DNA from: a virus
Virus record (IMG/VR): IMGVR_UViG_3300042475_003616
Location: 1-46,024 of that record
Strand: one strand, 5' to 3'
Length of the DNA: 46,024 nt
In this document: piece by piece, positions 32,407 through 41,737 of the stretch
How positions within the stretch are numbered: the first letter of the stretch is position 1
Layout of the letters: each line of letters begins with the position of its first letter
Translations under genes and position numbers: made by a program
The notes under the pieces: generated by a model
The model's input: the letters and a program-made list of their open reading frames with translations, nothing else
What the model was told of the DNA's origin: nothing
The model's database searches: none

Positions 32407-34047
32407 TTATTCCATATATATTAATAAACTAACATCTTGTATTGTAGCTCCATTTCCTCCACCGCCAGGAAGTGCATTATATGCAGCAAATTCTGGTCTA
32501 AAACTATAAAAATTACCATCAATTGGTAATGGGTCAGAAGTAGCTACATATCGTCTATCCGTACCAGCACTACCACCACCAAAATCCTGTAGTCCAGGAA
32601 CTATTGATTGTGTACCATTAGATTGCCTACGCCATAATCTGCAATGAACACCGTCATTAAAAGCTCCATTTACTCTTACTATCATAGTAATTTTATAGTA
32701 GGCGAAAAGTACTCTTTGGTTTAAGTAAATCTCAGAATTAAACCAAAAATAACGATTACTATTAAATAATAGCGAATCTGCCATACCATACGCAGTATTG
32801 CCAAAATAAGTTCCTAATGGAAAAAATCCATTAGATGGATTTCCAGGGCTATAATTACTATCACCGTATAAGACATTAATATTTCTGCATAAATCTACTG
32901 AAAATACATTTCTACGAGAGGCGTCAGATTGGATACCATTTAATTTCTCCTGATCTACTATAGATAAAATACCAGTTGCGCCAGTTGCGCCAGTTGCGCC
33001 TCCTGGGGTACCCTGTGGTCCTGTTGCGCCAGTAGCACCAGTAGCTCCAGTCGCACCGGTAGTGCCAGTAGCTCCAGTTGCGCCACTACCAGTTGCGCCA
33101 GTTGCTCCAGTTGCGCCAGTTGCTCCAGTTGCGCCAGTTGCGCCAGTTGCGCCAGTTGCGCCAGTTGCGCCAGTTGCGCCACTACCAGTTGCTCCTGTCG
33201 CTCCAGTTGCTCCAGTTGCGCCAGTTGCTCCAGTTGCGCCAGTCGCGCCACTACCAGTTGCTCCAGTTGCGCCAGTTGCGCCATTACCCGCTGGACCAGT
33301 TGCACCGGTAGCACCACCAGGACTGCCAGATGGGCCAGAAGGACCTGTAGCTCCAGGACTAGAAATTATTTGAATAGGAGCGGAAACAACGGCATATTGA
33401 GGTATAATTTCCCACCCTTTTATATTATTAATATAAACCAAATCAAAAGAAGACCCTTTCACATTGCATAATAAATTTTCGTCATATCCCTCAATTTTAG
33501 AATTTTGCTTATTAATAATTAAAGAATTAATATCAAAAGTATTATTATAATCAAGTATTGATATACTATCTCCAGTTAAAGGAACCAAAGGAAGGTTAAC
33601 AGTATAACTATTGGCACTAGTATCAATTACATATTTTAAACCAGCTGACAAATTACCCGATCCTGTAATCAATAAATATGCATTTATTGGGTGCTCTCCT
33701 CGAAGAAAAACTCCGCTTCCATTAACAGTAGGTCTTGTTATAAAATTTTTTAAACCACTAATAGTTTGATCTCCTGTTACATATACAGTTCCAGGCAAAA
33801 TCTCTCCTTGTAGAACAACGCCACTATTATTAATTGTTATTCTGTTAGAAAAATTTTTTAAACCATTAATATTTTGATCACCAGTAGTAAGAACTGTAAT
33901 TGATTTATTAAATTCAACAATACCGGATAATGACTGAGAAAGTGTATTAAAATCTCCAGATTTTACAAATATAGAACTTCCATATCCAGTTACTAAATCT
34001 CCTATATCTGGATGTAATTGATTTTTTCTAATTAAACTTCTACTCAT
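32407..34047 (-). CDS. Collagen-like tail fibre protein
   Basis: A 546-residue protein, ATG 34047, abutting the portal stop. Residues 30-125 hold two to three units of '[20 protein letters not shown]'-type repeats, shared with two other fibre genes. Residues about 230-358 are a Gly-X-Y tract, mainly Gly-Ala-Thr with Gly-Ser, Gly-Pro and Gly-Asn interruptions, expected to form a collagen-like triple helix. A short helical neck '[20 protein letters not shown]' leads to a C-terminal beta domain of about 165 residues, probably the trimeric tip. Phage collagen-like fibres commonly join a virion anchor to a receptor-binding tip. Confidence 0.8.
   Translation of the reverse strand: MSRSLIRKNQLHPDIGDLVTGYGSSIFVKSGDFNTLSQSLSGIVEFNKSITVLTTGDQNINGLKNFSNRITINNSGVVLQGEILPGTVYVTGDQTISGLKNFITRPTVNGSGVFLRGEHPINAYLLITGSGNLSAGLKYVIDTSANSYTVNLPLVPLTGDSISILDYNNTFDINSLIINKQNSKIEGYDENLLCNVKGSSFDLVYINNIKGWEIIPQYAVVSAPIQIISSPGATGPSGPSGSPGGATGATGPAGNGATGATGATGSGATGATGATGATGATGATGATGSGATGATGATGATGATGATGATGATGATGATGSGATGATGTTGATGATGATGATGPQGTPGGATGATGATGILSIVDQEKLNGIQSDASRRNVFSVDLCRNINVLYGDSNYSPGNPSNGFFPLGTYFGNTAYGMADSLLFNSNRYFWFNSEIYLNQRVLFAYYKITMIVRVNGAFNDGVHCRLWRRQSNGTQSIVPGLQDFGGGSAGTDRRYVATSDPLPIDGNFYSFRPEFAAYNALPGGGGNGATIQDVSLLIYME
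32973..33358 (-). repeat. 9-nt tandem repeat coding for Gly-Ala-Thr
   Basis: On the plus strand the unit is gttgcgcca with synonymous variants (gttgctcca, gtagcacca, gtcgcacca), repeated with short interruptions over about 385 bases. Every unit length is a multiple of three, so copy-number change keeps the collagen frame. The longest uniform runs are near 33110-33180. The open frame on the opposite strand here (repeating Pro-Val-Ala) is a shadow. Confidence 0.9.
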
Positions 34048-34048
34048 A

Positions 34049-35953
34049 TTATTCTAATTTACTATGATATAATAAAATTGCTGTTTTATAATCCAAACCA
34101 TATTGAGCAGCAATTTCATTAATCTTTTCCATATTAACATTTAATTCGACCGGTTTGTTAATATAATCATTAATTTTATTAACCCAATCTTTTGGTAATT
34201 CATTTGTAGCAATTGTTTCGGCTATTGTTTGAATAATTTCTTTTTGTTCTTTGGTTAGTCTTTTACGATCATACTTTTCTTTTAAAGTTGTCTCAACAGC
34301 TTCAACTAAATTATCAAATTTAACCAAATTTTTAGCTACAAGATCGGCATTTATTTTAGGTTTAATTTCAGAAGCTTGTGCTGTTGGCGCTGTTCTAGGA
34401 GCTTTTGTTGTTTGGGGCGTTCCAGTTCCGGTAGGACGACCAGTTTCTTGTTGCTGTCCTTTATTTAATAAAGGTTGGTACAACCCTTCTTCTTGTAATT
34501 TTTTAAAATCTTTTTGTGATTCTATACTTTCATCTGGAAGTGGTAAACGACCAGTTTCAATGGCCGTAACCCCCTCTTCTGGAGTAAGAACCCCAAGCTC
34601 AATTAAGCGAGAATAAATTCTCGTTAAGTTCATATCATTTTTAAAATCAGCATCTTTAAAACGGGCGGTTGGCAAATTTTTGAAACCAAGATTTTTACCA
34701 ATTTTTTTCATTTCTGGTATAATAAACTCATTCATGAAAGTTTCTCTCGCATGTTTTAATCTTGATAAGAATACTTCTATTTTAGTATTAGTATTTGCAT
34801 ATTTTTCTTCGCCAAAAAGAACGTTATTTAAACCATAACGAATATCACGATCTACAACCTCATATTTTTTAGGATCAAGAATATTACTAATCTCTGGTAT
34901 AATAAATTTAATATTAGTTGTATAATCGGTAACTAAAATACGACCCACACTTTCATTTTCGAAAATCTTTCTTAATGTTGCGATTTGTTCTTTGGTTGGC
35001 ATACCGACTTCATCATTTCCCATTGTAACCAAAAGGACTGTTTGCTGTATGGTACGACTAATTGCCATATCCATGTTTTTAAGTTCTTGCTTCCAGTTAA
35101 TATCTTCGAGAACTGGAAAACCCATTGGTACGCTAAACGGTTCATAATCTTGTTTTTTGTAAAAAATTGGAACAAATCTTTCGGGGTCTAATTCAAATAC
35201 CATGTATTGATTTGATTGGGTGATATTACTAGTAGTTTTTAAATCTTTTACATTCTTGACTCTTTGAGCAAGTTCTTTATCTTGTTCATTATCCGGATTA
35301 GTTAAAACCTGCATTTCAAAATCATTTAAAACTTTAATATATTGAGGAGTAATAAATGAAGCTGACCCGATAGCTTGAATATCAGCCGGATTTAAAATAA
35401 TATATCTAACGGGAATTTCTCCCGTACGGGCTTCTGTAGTAATTAAATCAGTAAGAACGCGCATATCTTGTTTAGTAAACTGAGCATTTAATTTATATAA
35501 AAAGACATTACCACTACGAAAAAATTCACGGAAAAACATATCTTGTAATTTCCATAAATTTACACGGTCACCCCATGCTTGAAAAAATTTACGGGATTGT
35601 TCATTTCCACCAGTAAAATAAATAGGCGAACAACTAAATTCAGTCATTAAATCAATCGTATTCCTAAAAATAGAAAAATTATAATAAGCTTTTTGGCATA
35701 AGATAATAGTATCTTTTATACTAATATTAGAAGTATACTTTCCATAACCTCCGCCGTAAATAAAAGGAATAACTCCACCTTCGATATTTTTATATTTATC
35801 AGTTCTAGAAATAGTTGATGACCTATTCCTTCTTACGGAGGTATTCACTTCTCCACGGCTTGCTTTGATTTCTATAGTCTCATTAGACTTAATAGATCCT
35901 TCAATTACCTGTGGCTCTGGGAATTTAATATTTTTATTACTATTTCGTGCCAT
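34049..35953 (-). CDS. Portal protein
   Basis: A 634-residue protein, ATG 35953, directly downstream of TerL. Features match portal proteins: '[20 protein letters not shown]', '[19 protein letters not shown]', '[20 protein letters not shown]', a long helix region '[20 protein letters not shown]', and '[20 protein letters not shown]' followed by a wing/stem-like helix. Residues about 485-530 are a Pro/Thr/Gln-rich linker ('[18 protein letters not shown]'), and the last 100 residues are a helical extension ending '[20 protein letters not shown]'. The portal forms the dodecameric channel for DNA packaging. Confidence 0.9.
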   Translation of the reverse strand: MARNSNKNIKFPEPQVIEGSIKSNETIEIKASRGEVNTSVRRNRSSTISRTDKYKNIEGGVIPFIYGGGYGKYTSNISIKDTIILCQKAYYNFSIFRNTIDLMTEFSCSPIYFTGGNEQSRKFFQAWGDRVNLWKLQDMFFREFFRSGNVFLYKLNAQFTKQDMRVLTDLITTEARTGEIPVRYIILNPADIQAIGSASFITPQYIKVLNDFEMQVLTNPDNEQDKELAQRVKNVKDLKTTSNITQSNQYMVFELDPERFVPIFYKKQDYEPFSVPMGFPVLEDINWKQELKNMDMAISRTIQQTVLLVTMGNDEVGMPTKEQIATLRKIFENESVGRILVTDYTTNIKFIIPEISNILDPKKYEVVDRDIRYGLNNVLFGEEKYANTNTKIEVFLSRLKHARETFMNEFIIPEMKKIGKNLGFKNLPTARFKDADFKNDMNLTRIYSRLIELGVLTPEEGVTAIETGRLPLPDESIESQKDFKKLQEEGLYQPLLNKGQQQETGRPTGTGTPQTTKAPRTAPTAQASEIKPKINADLVAKNLVKFDNLVEAVETTLKEKYDRKRLTKEQKEIIQTIAETIATNELPKDWVNKINDYINKPVELNVNMEKINEIAAQYGLDYKTAILLYHSKLE

Positions 35954-35969
35954 AAATTATTATAACAGT

Positions 35970-35979
35970 TTATTACACT
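35970..35979 (-). promoter_or_regulatory. AGTGTAATAA motif upstream of the portal gene
   Basis: Minus-strand AGTGTAATAA ends 16 nt before ATG 35953, in the 42-base gap after TerL. It is identical to the copy preceding the head operon at 24612-24621. Confidence 0.5.
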
Positions 35980-35995
35980 AAAATCTGATATTTTA

Positions 35996-37900
35996 TTAGA
36001 TTAATTCTGCAACGAACTCTGTATTTTTCTTTGCAAAATTTTCTGGAGCCATTATATCAAAATAAGCTTTTACGCCCCAATTTCCCAACATAAGAGTAGT
36101 ATAGTTATCTTTTCTAGCTCTATTAATACTGGTTGATTTTCTCAAATGAGACGGTAAGTCAAAACTTTGAGTACCCCTAGATGTTGTTGTAACCTCTACA
36201 TTGGCACACTGATCTTTGGTATCCTGAACAATAAAATCTTGCTGTTCAATAAATTCTCTAACAGTTAATTTTTTGGTCTCATATTCATTATCTGCTTTAT
36301 CCCCGATGCCTCTTGGGTAAATATATTCCATTGGAAGATTCATTGTAAAGATATTTTCTAAAATATCTGGGTGATTGCTCGCGCGCGAGGCAAACCATAT
36401 TTTTTTATGATCTATACAGGTTTGTAAATAAGAATTTGCCCGACCCAAGAAGAAGCTTGTAAAATATTGTTTAATACATATATTACCAAAATCTTTATTG
36501 TATTGACGAGCACAATCTTTTAACATTTTTGTATAATCCTCATTCTCTTTATCAGAATCAAAATCTACAAACCCAATTTTACGATTTATGTCTTTAAAAT
36601 ATTGAGAATTATTAACAGCATCTATAAATGTATCTGCACCAGCATGGTCAATAACAATTAACGCAATATTAAAGTTTTTAAATAAATAGTAAAAATATTT
36701 TATATGATCTTGCAACGATGACCCTGCGGCTTGATATCCATGAACTAATACGCCTTGTTTTTTTTCTTCATCTAGCTCAATCACGCTCATGGCAAAATAG
36801 TCGGCAACTTTAGAAGACGAAAAGTTAGGGTCAATTGCTAAAACATATTTTTTATCACTATCTCCAATTACTTTTGTAGTTGGATATTCACCATCTAATA
36901 TAGTACATTCATGCATTTTTTTAGGTGAGAAATAACTATCCCCACCATCAATAAAACGGGCACAATATTCCCGTAAAAACGAATGGTGTGAACTCCCACC
37001 ACTTTTAGCAACTTGGATCGCGCCTTGATCGACCATGTGCTGAGGTAACGCTTCATAACTTAATTGGGAAATAAAATATGTCCCAGGCAGCTCGCCCTCT
37101 TTAGACTCTTGCTCATCTGGATGTTCTACTAAATTTGACCACTGTTGATACACACGAAATAAATGTTCAAAAGTATAACTAGCAGAACTTAAACATAACA
37201 TTTGGGACGTGTTCTCAAACACATGTTTATTATCTGGATGCAATAAACCTTTTTTTATTAACTCTTCTTCTAGTTTTCTAATACGAATACGCTCGCCTAC
37301 ATCTCTTGGCGAACTCAAGAATGGAATAAGAACATTGTCAATAATATCTGGGGGTAAAAGTAAAAACTCATCCAATATAAGTACGTTAGCACGGATACCA
37401 CGAATTTTTTCACCAGTTAGTGGGATAGCTGTGATACTACCGCCATTAATTTGCCATTCGTATTGGTCATTTCTCTTACTTTTTAAACCAAAGCATTGTC
37501 GCGCTAGTGCTGCGCCTGGAGACATTAAAAATTTTTCAATTTCATTAAAAACACGACGACTAGTACGAAAGTTAATAGATGCAATAAGTATTTTAGTTCC
37601 AGGCTCTAACATGCATTTAAGAATACAATAGATCGCAGCGCAAAAACTTTTAGCGCCACCACGCCCCCAAACTAACATACAATAATTTCTATTAAAAAAA
37701 GAATTAAGAGTTAATTCTTGATAGGCTTCTAAGGTTAAGCCCATTGATAATTCCGTAGTAAAACCAAGATTATATCTTAAAAATTTAGCAAGACTAACCC
37801 GTGCTTCTTCGTCAGTTAAATCGCCCTTTAAATTCAGTAACTCTTTATTAACGTTAGCTAATGGTTTAGATTTTTTTTGATTTCCTACGATGAGTGCCAT
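35996..37900 (-). CDS. terL: Terminase large subunit
   Basis: A 634-residue protein, ATG 37900, overlapping the ERCC4-type nuclease gene by 16 nt. ATPase: Walker A 'GRGGAKS' at 79-85 and Walker B 'VLILDE' at 173-178, with a 'SSASYTFEHLF' coupling motif near 238. Nuclease: 'YVLAIDPNF' with D357, 'KVADYFAMSVIEL' with D367, and 'IALIVIDHAG' with D418, the RNase H-like acidic set. It pumps DNA into the prohead and cuts concatemers. No obvious small subunit lies beside it; the 370-residue neighbour upstream is a candidate. The gene is intact with no intein. Confidence 0.95.
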   Translation of the reverse strand: MALIVGNQKKSKPLANVNKELLNLKGDLTDEEARVSLAKFLRYNLGFTTELSMGLTLEAYQELTLNSFFNRNYCMLVWGRGGAKSFCAAIYCILKCMLEPGTKILIASINFRTSRRVFNEIEKFLMSPGAALARQCFGLKSKRNDQYEWQINGGSITAIPLTGEKIRGIRANVLILDEFLLLPPDIIDNVLIPFLSSPRDVGERIRIRKLEEELIKKGLLHPDNKHVFENTSQMLCLSSASYTFEHLFRVYQQWSNLVEHPDEQESKEGELPGTYFISQLSYEALPQHMVDQGAIQVAKSGGSSHHSFLREYCARFIDGGDSYFSPKKMHECTILDGEYPTTKVIGDSDKKYVLAIDPNFSSSKVADYFAMSVIELDEEKKQGVLVHGYQAAGSSLQDHIKYFYYLFKNFNIALIVIDHAGADTFIDAVNNSQYFKDINRKIGFVDFDSDKENEDYTKMLKDCARQYNKDFGNICIKQYFTSFFLGRANSYLQTCIDHKKIWFASRASNHPDILENIFTMNLPMEYIYPRGIGDKADNEYETKKLTVREFIEQQDFIVQDTKDQCANVEVTTTSRGTQSFDLPSHLRKSTSINRARKDNYTTLMLGNWGVKAYFDIMAPENFAKKNTEFVAELI

Positions 37901-38820
37901 TTTGTATCAAAGTAATATTGTAAATCTATTTTACAGGCCTCTTCATTCATACCTAAAATATGAAGTGTTTTATTTCTCGCTTCTTCGCGCCCATCACAAA
38001 AAACAAATTGTAAATTATCATATTGACGTAATAATTTTCTCATGTTATGAGCAATAAATTCACCAGAAGCTTTACCAAATTTTTGTTTTTGATACATCGT
38101 ATTATTGAGAGTCGATTCTACGACTACGACAATATAACCTTCCATTTTTTTAGCCTTTTGAATTTCGCGTTCAAATCTTTCGCGGCCACCACTCAAAGTT
38201 CCATATAAATCAGATAAACTTTTTCTCTCTACTGCTAATTTATTGTTAGGGTGAAGAGAATAATCGCCATATTCTAATTTAGATTCAATTAAAGTATGCT
38301 CTTCAAAATGAAATGGTTTTTGTTCACGACTATCTACAATAATTTGTGGAATAGGAGTGAAAGGAATTTCATCAGGAATTTGATAATTAAATCTGGAATG
38401 CAATCCAATTTTTTTACATAAATCATTGTAACAGATTCCAGACAAAGCTTCCATTGTACTAATAGGTAATAAACAATTAATACTTTGACACTCTACCTGA
38501 CTGGGCGCCATATCAAGAGTTTTTAAATCACAATATTGCTCTAACTTACTTTTAAAATAATCCGCACACTCTTCTTTGGAAAGAGTCTTTAACCAGTTTT
38601 TATAGTTTTTTTTATCAACAAAATCGCAAGTAATGTATTGGTCAAAAGATTTATATTCTAATTTTGCCCCATTAAAACGATCAATACGTTTCCAATAAGT
38701 TTCAAAATAAGTTTTACAGGAAAGCTTATGGTAATATCTTAAATGTTTTTGAAGTTCGGCAAAATAATTAAATTCTTCACCACAAACTTTACATTTTAAG
38801 TATATTTTGTTCTTATTCAT
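37885..38820 (-). CDS. ERCC4-type nuclease with N-terminal zinc finger
   Basis: A 311-residue protein, ATG 38820. The N-terminus has a C2H2 zinc finger ('CKVCGEEFNYFAELQKHLRYYH': C10, C13, H26, H31; ligands read directly from spacing). Residues about 156-250 match the XPF/ERCC4 nuclease fold: 'IIVDSREQKPF' (D163), 'LEYGDYSL' (D186) and 'LAVERKSLSDL' (E198, K200), i.e. D...GDY...ERK. The region between 60 and 150 is Cys-rich. Such proteins cut branched or flap DNA. The overlap with terL suggests a role in processing replicated DNA before or during packaging. All catalytic positions are present. Confidence 0.85.
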   Translation of the reverse strand: MNKNKIYLKCKVCGEEFNYFAELQKHLRYYHKLSCKTYFETYWKRIDRFNGAKLEYKSFDQYITCDFVDKKNYKNWLKTLSKEECADYFKSKLEQYCDLKTLDMAPSQVECQSINCLLPISTMEALSGICYNDLCKKIGLHSRFNYQIPDEIPFTPIPQIIVDSREQKPFHFEEHTLIESKLEYGDYSLHPNNKLAVERKSLSDLYGTLSGGRERFEREIQKAKKMEGYIVVVVESTLNNTMYQKQKFGKASGEFIAHNMRKLLRQYDNLQFVFCDGREEARNKTLHILGMNEEACKIDLQYYFDTKWHSS

Positions 38821-38831
38821 AATATATTATA

Positions 38832-39944
38832 TTAACTATGAACCATTTCATCTATATCAATTCCACGAATTATTGCTTTTAGTTCGTCCATAGATGACAA
38901 GCGTTTGGCTTCATCTTCTAAATTTTGTTTTTGAGCTTCGGCTAAATGAATAATACTTTTACGGCGTTCCTCATCTTTCCACGCCTGCACTAAATTAAGA
39001 ATACTAGCATTTTCTTGTTTACGCTCCTGTATTTTTTTGGATCGATCATCAACAAGCGATTTATATAATTTATTTTGTCTATTACGACATTGGTTATATT
39101 CGGTTTGTAAACTACTAATCGCCTCATTAAGACTCATTTTAATATTGCGCCCCTCGTCTTCTTCGGAGGCTTGACGTAATAATTGGCGCAAATCTTCAAC
39201 TTGTTGTAAAATTGTAGAAGCCGTAACAACTTCTGTACATAAGGTAATAAATTGATCTAATTCTTCTTGTGTTAAATCTTCCTTATCATAAGTATAACGA
39301 ATAAAAGCATCCTCAAATAATTTACGGTCATCTTCACGGCGATAAGTATTAATTTGATAGCAAAAACTAAAAGTATTCAAATATCTTTGTAGCGTCTCAA
39401 CTTGTTTGATTTGAACGGCTTTTAATTTCTTATCTTCCCATCCTAAATTAAGATATTTATTAATTCTATATAAAGTTTGATCCATACGGCGCGGTGGAAA
39501 ATATTCTCCAATATGACTTTGTGTTGGAGCACCTGATTCTTTAGCAACATAAGTAGTCATATCTAAATATGTAGGATCATCCTTTTGTAATTTATTAACG
39601 TATTTATTAACTTCGCGTGATTCAAGACTCAAATGGGTTAAATTATTATTTTTAAATAAAATTTTCGCCATGTCTAAGTAGTGTTGGTTTTTATAATTGT
39701 TTTTTATAAATTCTTCGTGTTCATTTGTTAATTCAACACGACCTCTTTGAAAAACAGAGCGATTTTTATACTCAATATTATTATCTAACAAATACTGTTT
39801 TAAAATTCGACCTTCTTTACTGCGACTATCTATGTTTTCATCATTATAAGTATAAGCGGTAATCTCAGTAAGAGTGGCTTCCGGACTTTTTTGTAGAATT
39901 TCCGCTAACCTATTTTTTTGCTCTAATGTAAGAATGTCGTCCAT
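38832..39944 (-). CDS. Helical coiled-coil protein between sigma-like factor and nuclease
   Basis: A 370-residue protein, ATG 39944, directly abutting the stop of the sigma-like gene. The N-terminal 110 residues look like helix-turn-helix units ('LTLEQKNRLAEILQKSPEAT', 'RILKQYLLDNNIEYKN'). Residues about 245-345 form a long charged coiled coil. No enzyme motif is seen. The position two genes ahead of TerL and the HTH/coiled-coil make-up would fit a large terminase small subunit, or a regulator working with the sigma-like factor. Family not recognised. Confidence 0.5.
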   Translation of the reverse strand: MDDILTLEQKNRLAEILQKSPEATLTEITAYTYNDENIDSRSKEGRILKQYLLDNNIEYKNRSVFQRGRVELTNEHEEFIKNNYKNQHYLDMAKILFKNNNLTHLSLESREVNKYVNKLQKDDPTYLDMTTYVAKESGAPTQSHIGEYFPPRRMDQTLYRINKYLNLGWEDKKLKAVQIKQVETLQRYLNTFSFCYQINTYRREDDRKLFEDAFIRYTYDKEDLTQEELDQFITLCTEVVTASTILQQVEDLRQLLRQASEEDEGRNIKMSLNEAISSLQTEYNQCRNRQNKLYKSLVDDRSKKIQERKQENASILNLVQAWKDEERRKSIIHLAEAQKQNLEDEAKRLSSMDELKAIIRGIDIDEMVHS

Positions 39945-40655
39945 TTATAAAATATCTTTTACAATTTCCCTGGCTTTTTGTAAAATTTTTGATTTTATTT
40001 TTCCAATTTGTCTATATGCGGGCCTCCCTGCTTTTAAACTTAATTTATATCCCATTTTTTTAGCAACCTCTACTTCGTCTAAATGCTGTAGAAACATATA
40101 ATCATAAACTTTCCATTCAATAATAGTTAAATATTTTTTCATAACCTCATGAAAAACGGGTATTAAAGTTTGAATATCTACACCATTTTCTCTGTCTTGT
40201 AGTATATTTTCTAAAGTTGATTCTGGATTATCATGATTTGGACTATGAATACTTAATGGGAATTTAATATCATACGCAGATTTTTTATTTTTTTCCCATT
40301 TTGCATAATCTTTACACTCGTTATTTTGCGTTCCATAAATCGAACAACCATATTCACCAGTATTAAAAGGACATTTTAAACACGGTCTAGAGAAATTTGA
40401 ATAATGATTTCTTAACATATTTGTCATTTGATGATTAATAACTTGGTTTAACCATGGACGAATTGGCCTTGATGGGTCCCATTTATCCCATTTTTTATAA
40501 ATATGAATTCTTAATCTCTGAGAAACATCTTCAAAATCCATCCATGCGATAGCTGTAAGATGCCAACGATGTTTACGTTTTTGTATTTCCGAATTAATAA
40601 TATCTATTGATTCTTCAAAAGATGGTCTAACAATGCCTTTTTTATTTTTTGGCAT
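39945..40655 (-). CDS. Sigma-70-like RNA polymerase sigma factor with Cys-rich insert
   Basis: A 236-residue protein, ATG 40655. Residues 38-88 resemble sigma region 2: 'WMDFEDVSQRLRIHIYKKWD', then 'WDPSRPIRPWLNQVINHQMT', the 'DlvQe...FdpsrpF..Wl..i..n' pattern. Residues about 172-232 look like region 4 (helix-turn-helix) with 'IIEWKVYDYMFLQHLDEVEV' and 'GRPAYRQIGKIKSKILQKAR'. Between them C92, C95, C104 and C114 could bind a metal. If active it would redirect host polymerase to phage promoters; the GTGTAAATA-type sites in this window are candidate targets. It is followed without a gap by the coiled-coil gene. Similarity judged by eye. Confidence 0.7.
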   Translation of the reverse strand: MPKNKKGIVRPSFEESIDIINSEIQKRKHRWHLTAIAWMDFEDVSQRLRIHIYKKWDKWDPSRPIRPWLNQVINHQMTNMLRNHYSNFSRPCLKCPFNTGEYGCSIYGTQNNECKDYAKWEKNKKSAYDIKFPLSIHSPNHDNPESTLENILQDRENGVDIQTLIPVFHEVMKKYLTIIEWKVYDYMFLQHLDEVEVAKKMGYKLSLKAGRPAYRQIGKIKSKILQKAREIVKDIL

Positions 40656-40661
40656 ATAAGA

Positions 40662-41063
40662 TTATTCAGATCTTAAGGATCCAGCCTCTTTTTGAAATTC
40701 TGCCAAAACTTCTTCTTTAGTTTTTTTAGGTATAACATTATTTCCATTATTGATCTCGACAGGAGCGGAAGGGTTCTCAATTAAACTACCTAAAGATTCT
40801 CCTTTTGATTGGTACATATTTATTTTAAAAGATGGCTTAATTTTTTTGTAATTTATATTTTTTTCGATACTTTCCGAGTCTTCGTCATCGCTAGAGTTTA
40901 TATTTTTCTTTAATTTTAATTCATTTAAAAATTTAAGCCGTTGATTTTCAGCATCTAACGATGCGGGTTTATTAGCAAAAGCTTGGCCACAAAACGCACA
41001 AAATTTTGGTAATTCAAAATTATACTGAGTCGTCTTCCCACATACTGAGCAAAAATATTTCAT
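40662..41063 (-). CDS. Zinc-ribbon protein
   Basis: A 133-residue protein, ATG 41063. N-terminal 30 residues form a zinc ribbon: 'YFCSVCGKTTQY' and 'KFCAFCGQAF' (C5, C8, C22, C25). The remainder is charged and low-complexity ('NSSDDEDSESIEKN') and probably disordered, with a short C-terminal helix. First gene of the minus-strand operon leading through the sigma-like factor to TerL; it may bind nucleic acid or polymerase, but its role is unknown. The motif TGTGTAAACC lies 16 nt upstream. Confidence 0.6.
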   Translation of the reverse strand: MKYFCSVCGKTTQYNFELPKFCAFCGQAFANKPASLDAENQRLKFLNELKLKKNINSSDDEDSESIEKNINYKKIKPSFKINMYQSKGESLGSLIENPSAPVEINNGNNVIPKKTKEEVLAEFQKEAGSLRSE

Positions 41064-41079
41064 ACACTAGTATTCTATA

Positions 41080-41089
41080 GGTTTACACA
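41080..41089 (-). promoter_or_regulatory. TGTGTAAACC motif upstream of the zinc-ribbon/sigma operon
   Basis: Minus-strand TGTGTAAACC ends 16 nt before ATG 41063, within the 86-base divergent gap. A second weaker AGTGTATG overlaps the start codon. A sigma-like gene behind a copy of its own putative site would allow self-activation. Confidence 0.35.
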
Positions 41090-41132
41090 AAAAAATTCTA
41101 AAATCTCTTCTATAAAACTTTTTTAAAATTAT

Positions 41133-41142
41133 AGTGTAAATA
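41133..41142 (+). promoter_or_regulatory. AGTGTAAATA motif upstream of the zincin gene
   Basis: Plus-strand AGTGTAAATA ends 7 nt before ATG 41150. It is the only copy pointing right and precedes a plus-strand gene, so the motif follows gene orientation. No Shine-Dalgarno sequence is present; if it is a -10-type element, the mRNA would be nearly leaderless. Confidence 0.5.
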
Positions 41143-41149
41143 ACTATTG

Positions 41150-41737
41150 ATGTCGTCTTTAATTAATTCAAGGGTCTTTAGTATTATCAATGAAGATGTA
41201 GAATCCCTTGATGGTAAAATAATTTTATTAAAAGGATCTTATTGCGGCGGCAAGAGTAAATGCTCTGGACTTTTTTATCTAGATTCAAAAGATAATCCAG
41301 TTATTAAAGTTGCAAAAGGGTCTTTGCTAGAAGAAGAATGGTTTGGTATTCTGATTCATGAATATTGTCATTTTATACAATGGAGAGACGACTCTTCTTT
41401 ATGGAATAATTTTTGTAATCATGACGCTACATATGCACAAATTATATCGAAACCAGAAAAGCATAAAAAAGCTTTACAATCTTTAATAGACTTAGAAATA
41501 AATTGCGAAAAATGCACAACTAATATTATTAAAAATAATAAACTATTTAACCATAAAAAATATGCGCAAGGAGCTAATGCGATTATATATAAATATTCAA
41601 TGTTGTATAAATATCATAAATGGCCAGATGATAATAAAAAATATCAAAAAGTTCAAGATTTTTGCCCGTCTAAAATATTAAAATCTTATAAGGAATATTT
41701 AAATATACCTGAGAAAGTTTATAATTATTATAAATAA
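41150..41737 (+). CDS. Zincin-like metallopeptidase homologue
   Basis: Taken from ATG 41150 (195 residues); a TTG one codon earlier is less likely. 'ILIHEYCHFIQW' carries HExxH (H70, E71, H74), and 'SLIDLEINCEK' supplies a possible third ligand (E116), the layout of gluzincin-type zinc peptidases. The N-terminal half has 'GSYCGGKSKCSGLFYLDSKD' with two Cys, the middle two further Cys. Proteins of this type in phages have no agreed role; targets could be host or phage proteins. Stop at 41737 abuts the converging PhoH-like gene. Catalytic residues are seen directly; activity is inferred. Confidence 0.65.
   Translation: MSSLINSRVFSIINEDVESLDGKIILLKGSYCGGKSKCSGLFYLDSKDNPVIKVAKGSLLEEEWFGILIHEYCHFIQWRDDSSLWNNFCNHDATYAQIISKPEKHKKALQSLIDLEINCEKCTTNIIKNNKLFNHKKYAQGANAIIYKYSMLYKYHKWPDDNKKYQKVQDFCPSKILKSYKEYLNIPEKVYNYYK

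Noticed and set aside
32973-33358. Regular repeats resembling an array
   Set aside because: Units are 9 nt with no spacers and code for Gly-Ala-Thr; not a CRISPR array.
33062-33373. Plus-strand frame made of Pro-Val-Ala repeats
   Set aside because: It is the antisense of the collagen tract; the periodic codons of the real gene keep the other strand open. No start signal or extension outside the repeat.
20205-35570. TTTACAC strings inside genes (near 20208, 24410 and 35558)
   Set aside because: They lie in coding DNA, far from starts, and differ outside the core; not counted as promoter motifs.
41147-41149. TTG start for the zincin
   Set aside because: ATG follows as the next codon and is the better start.
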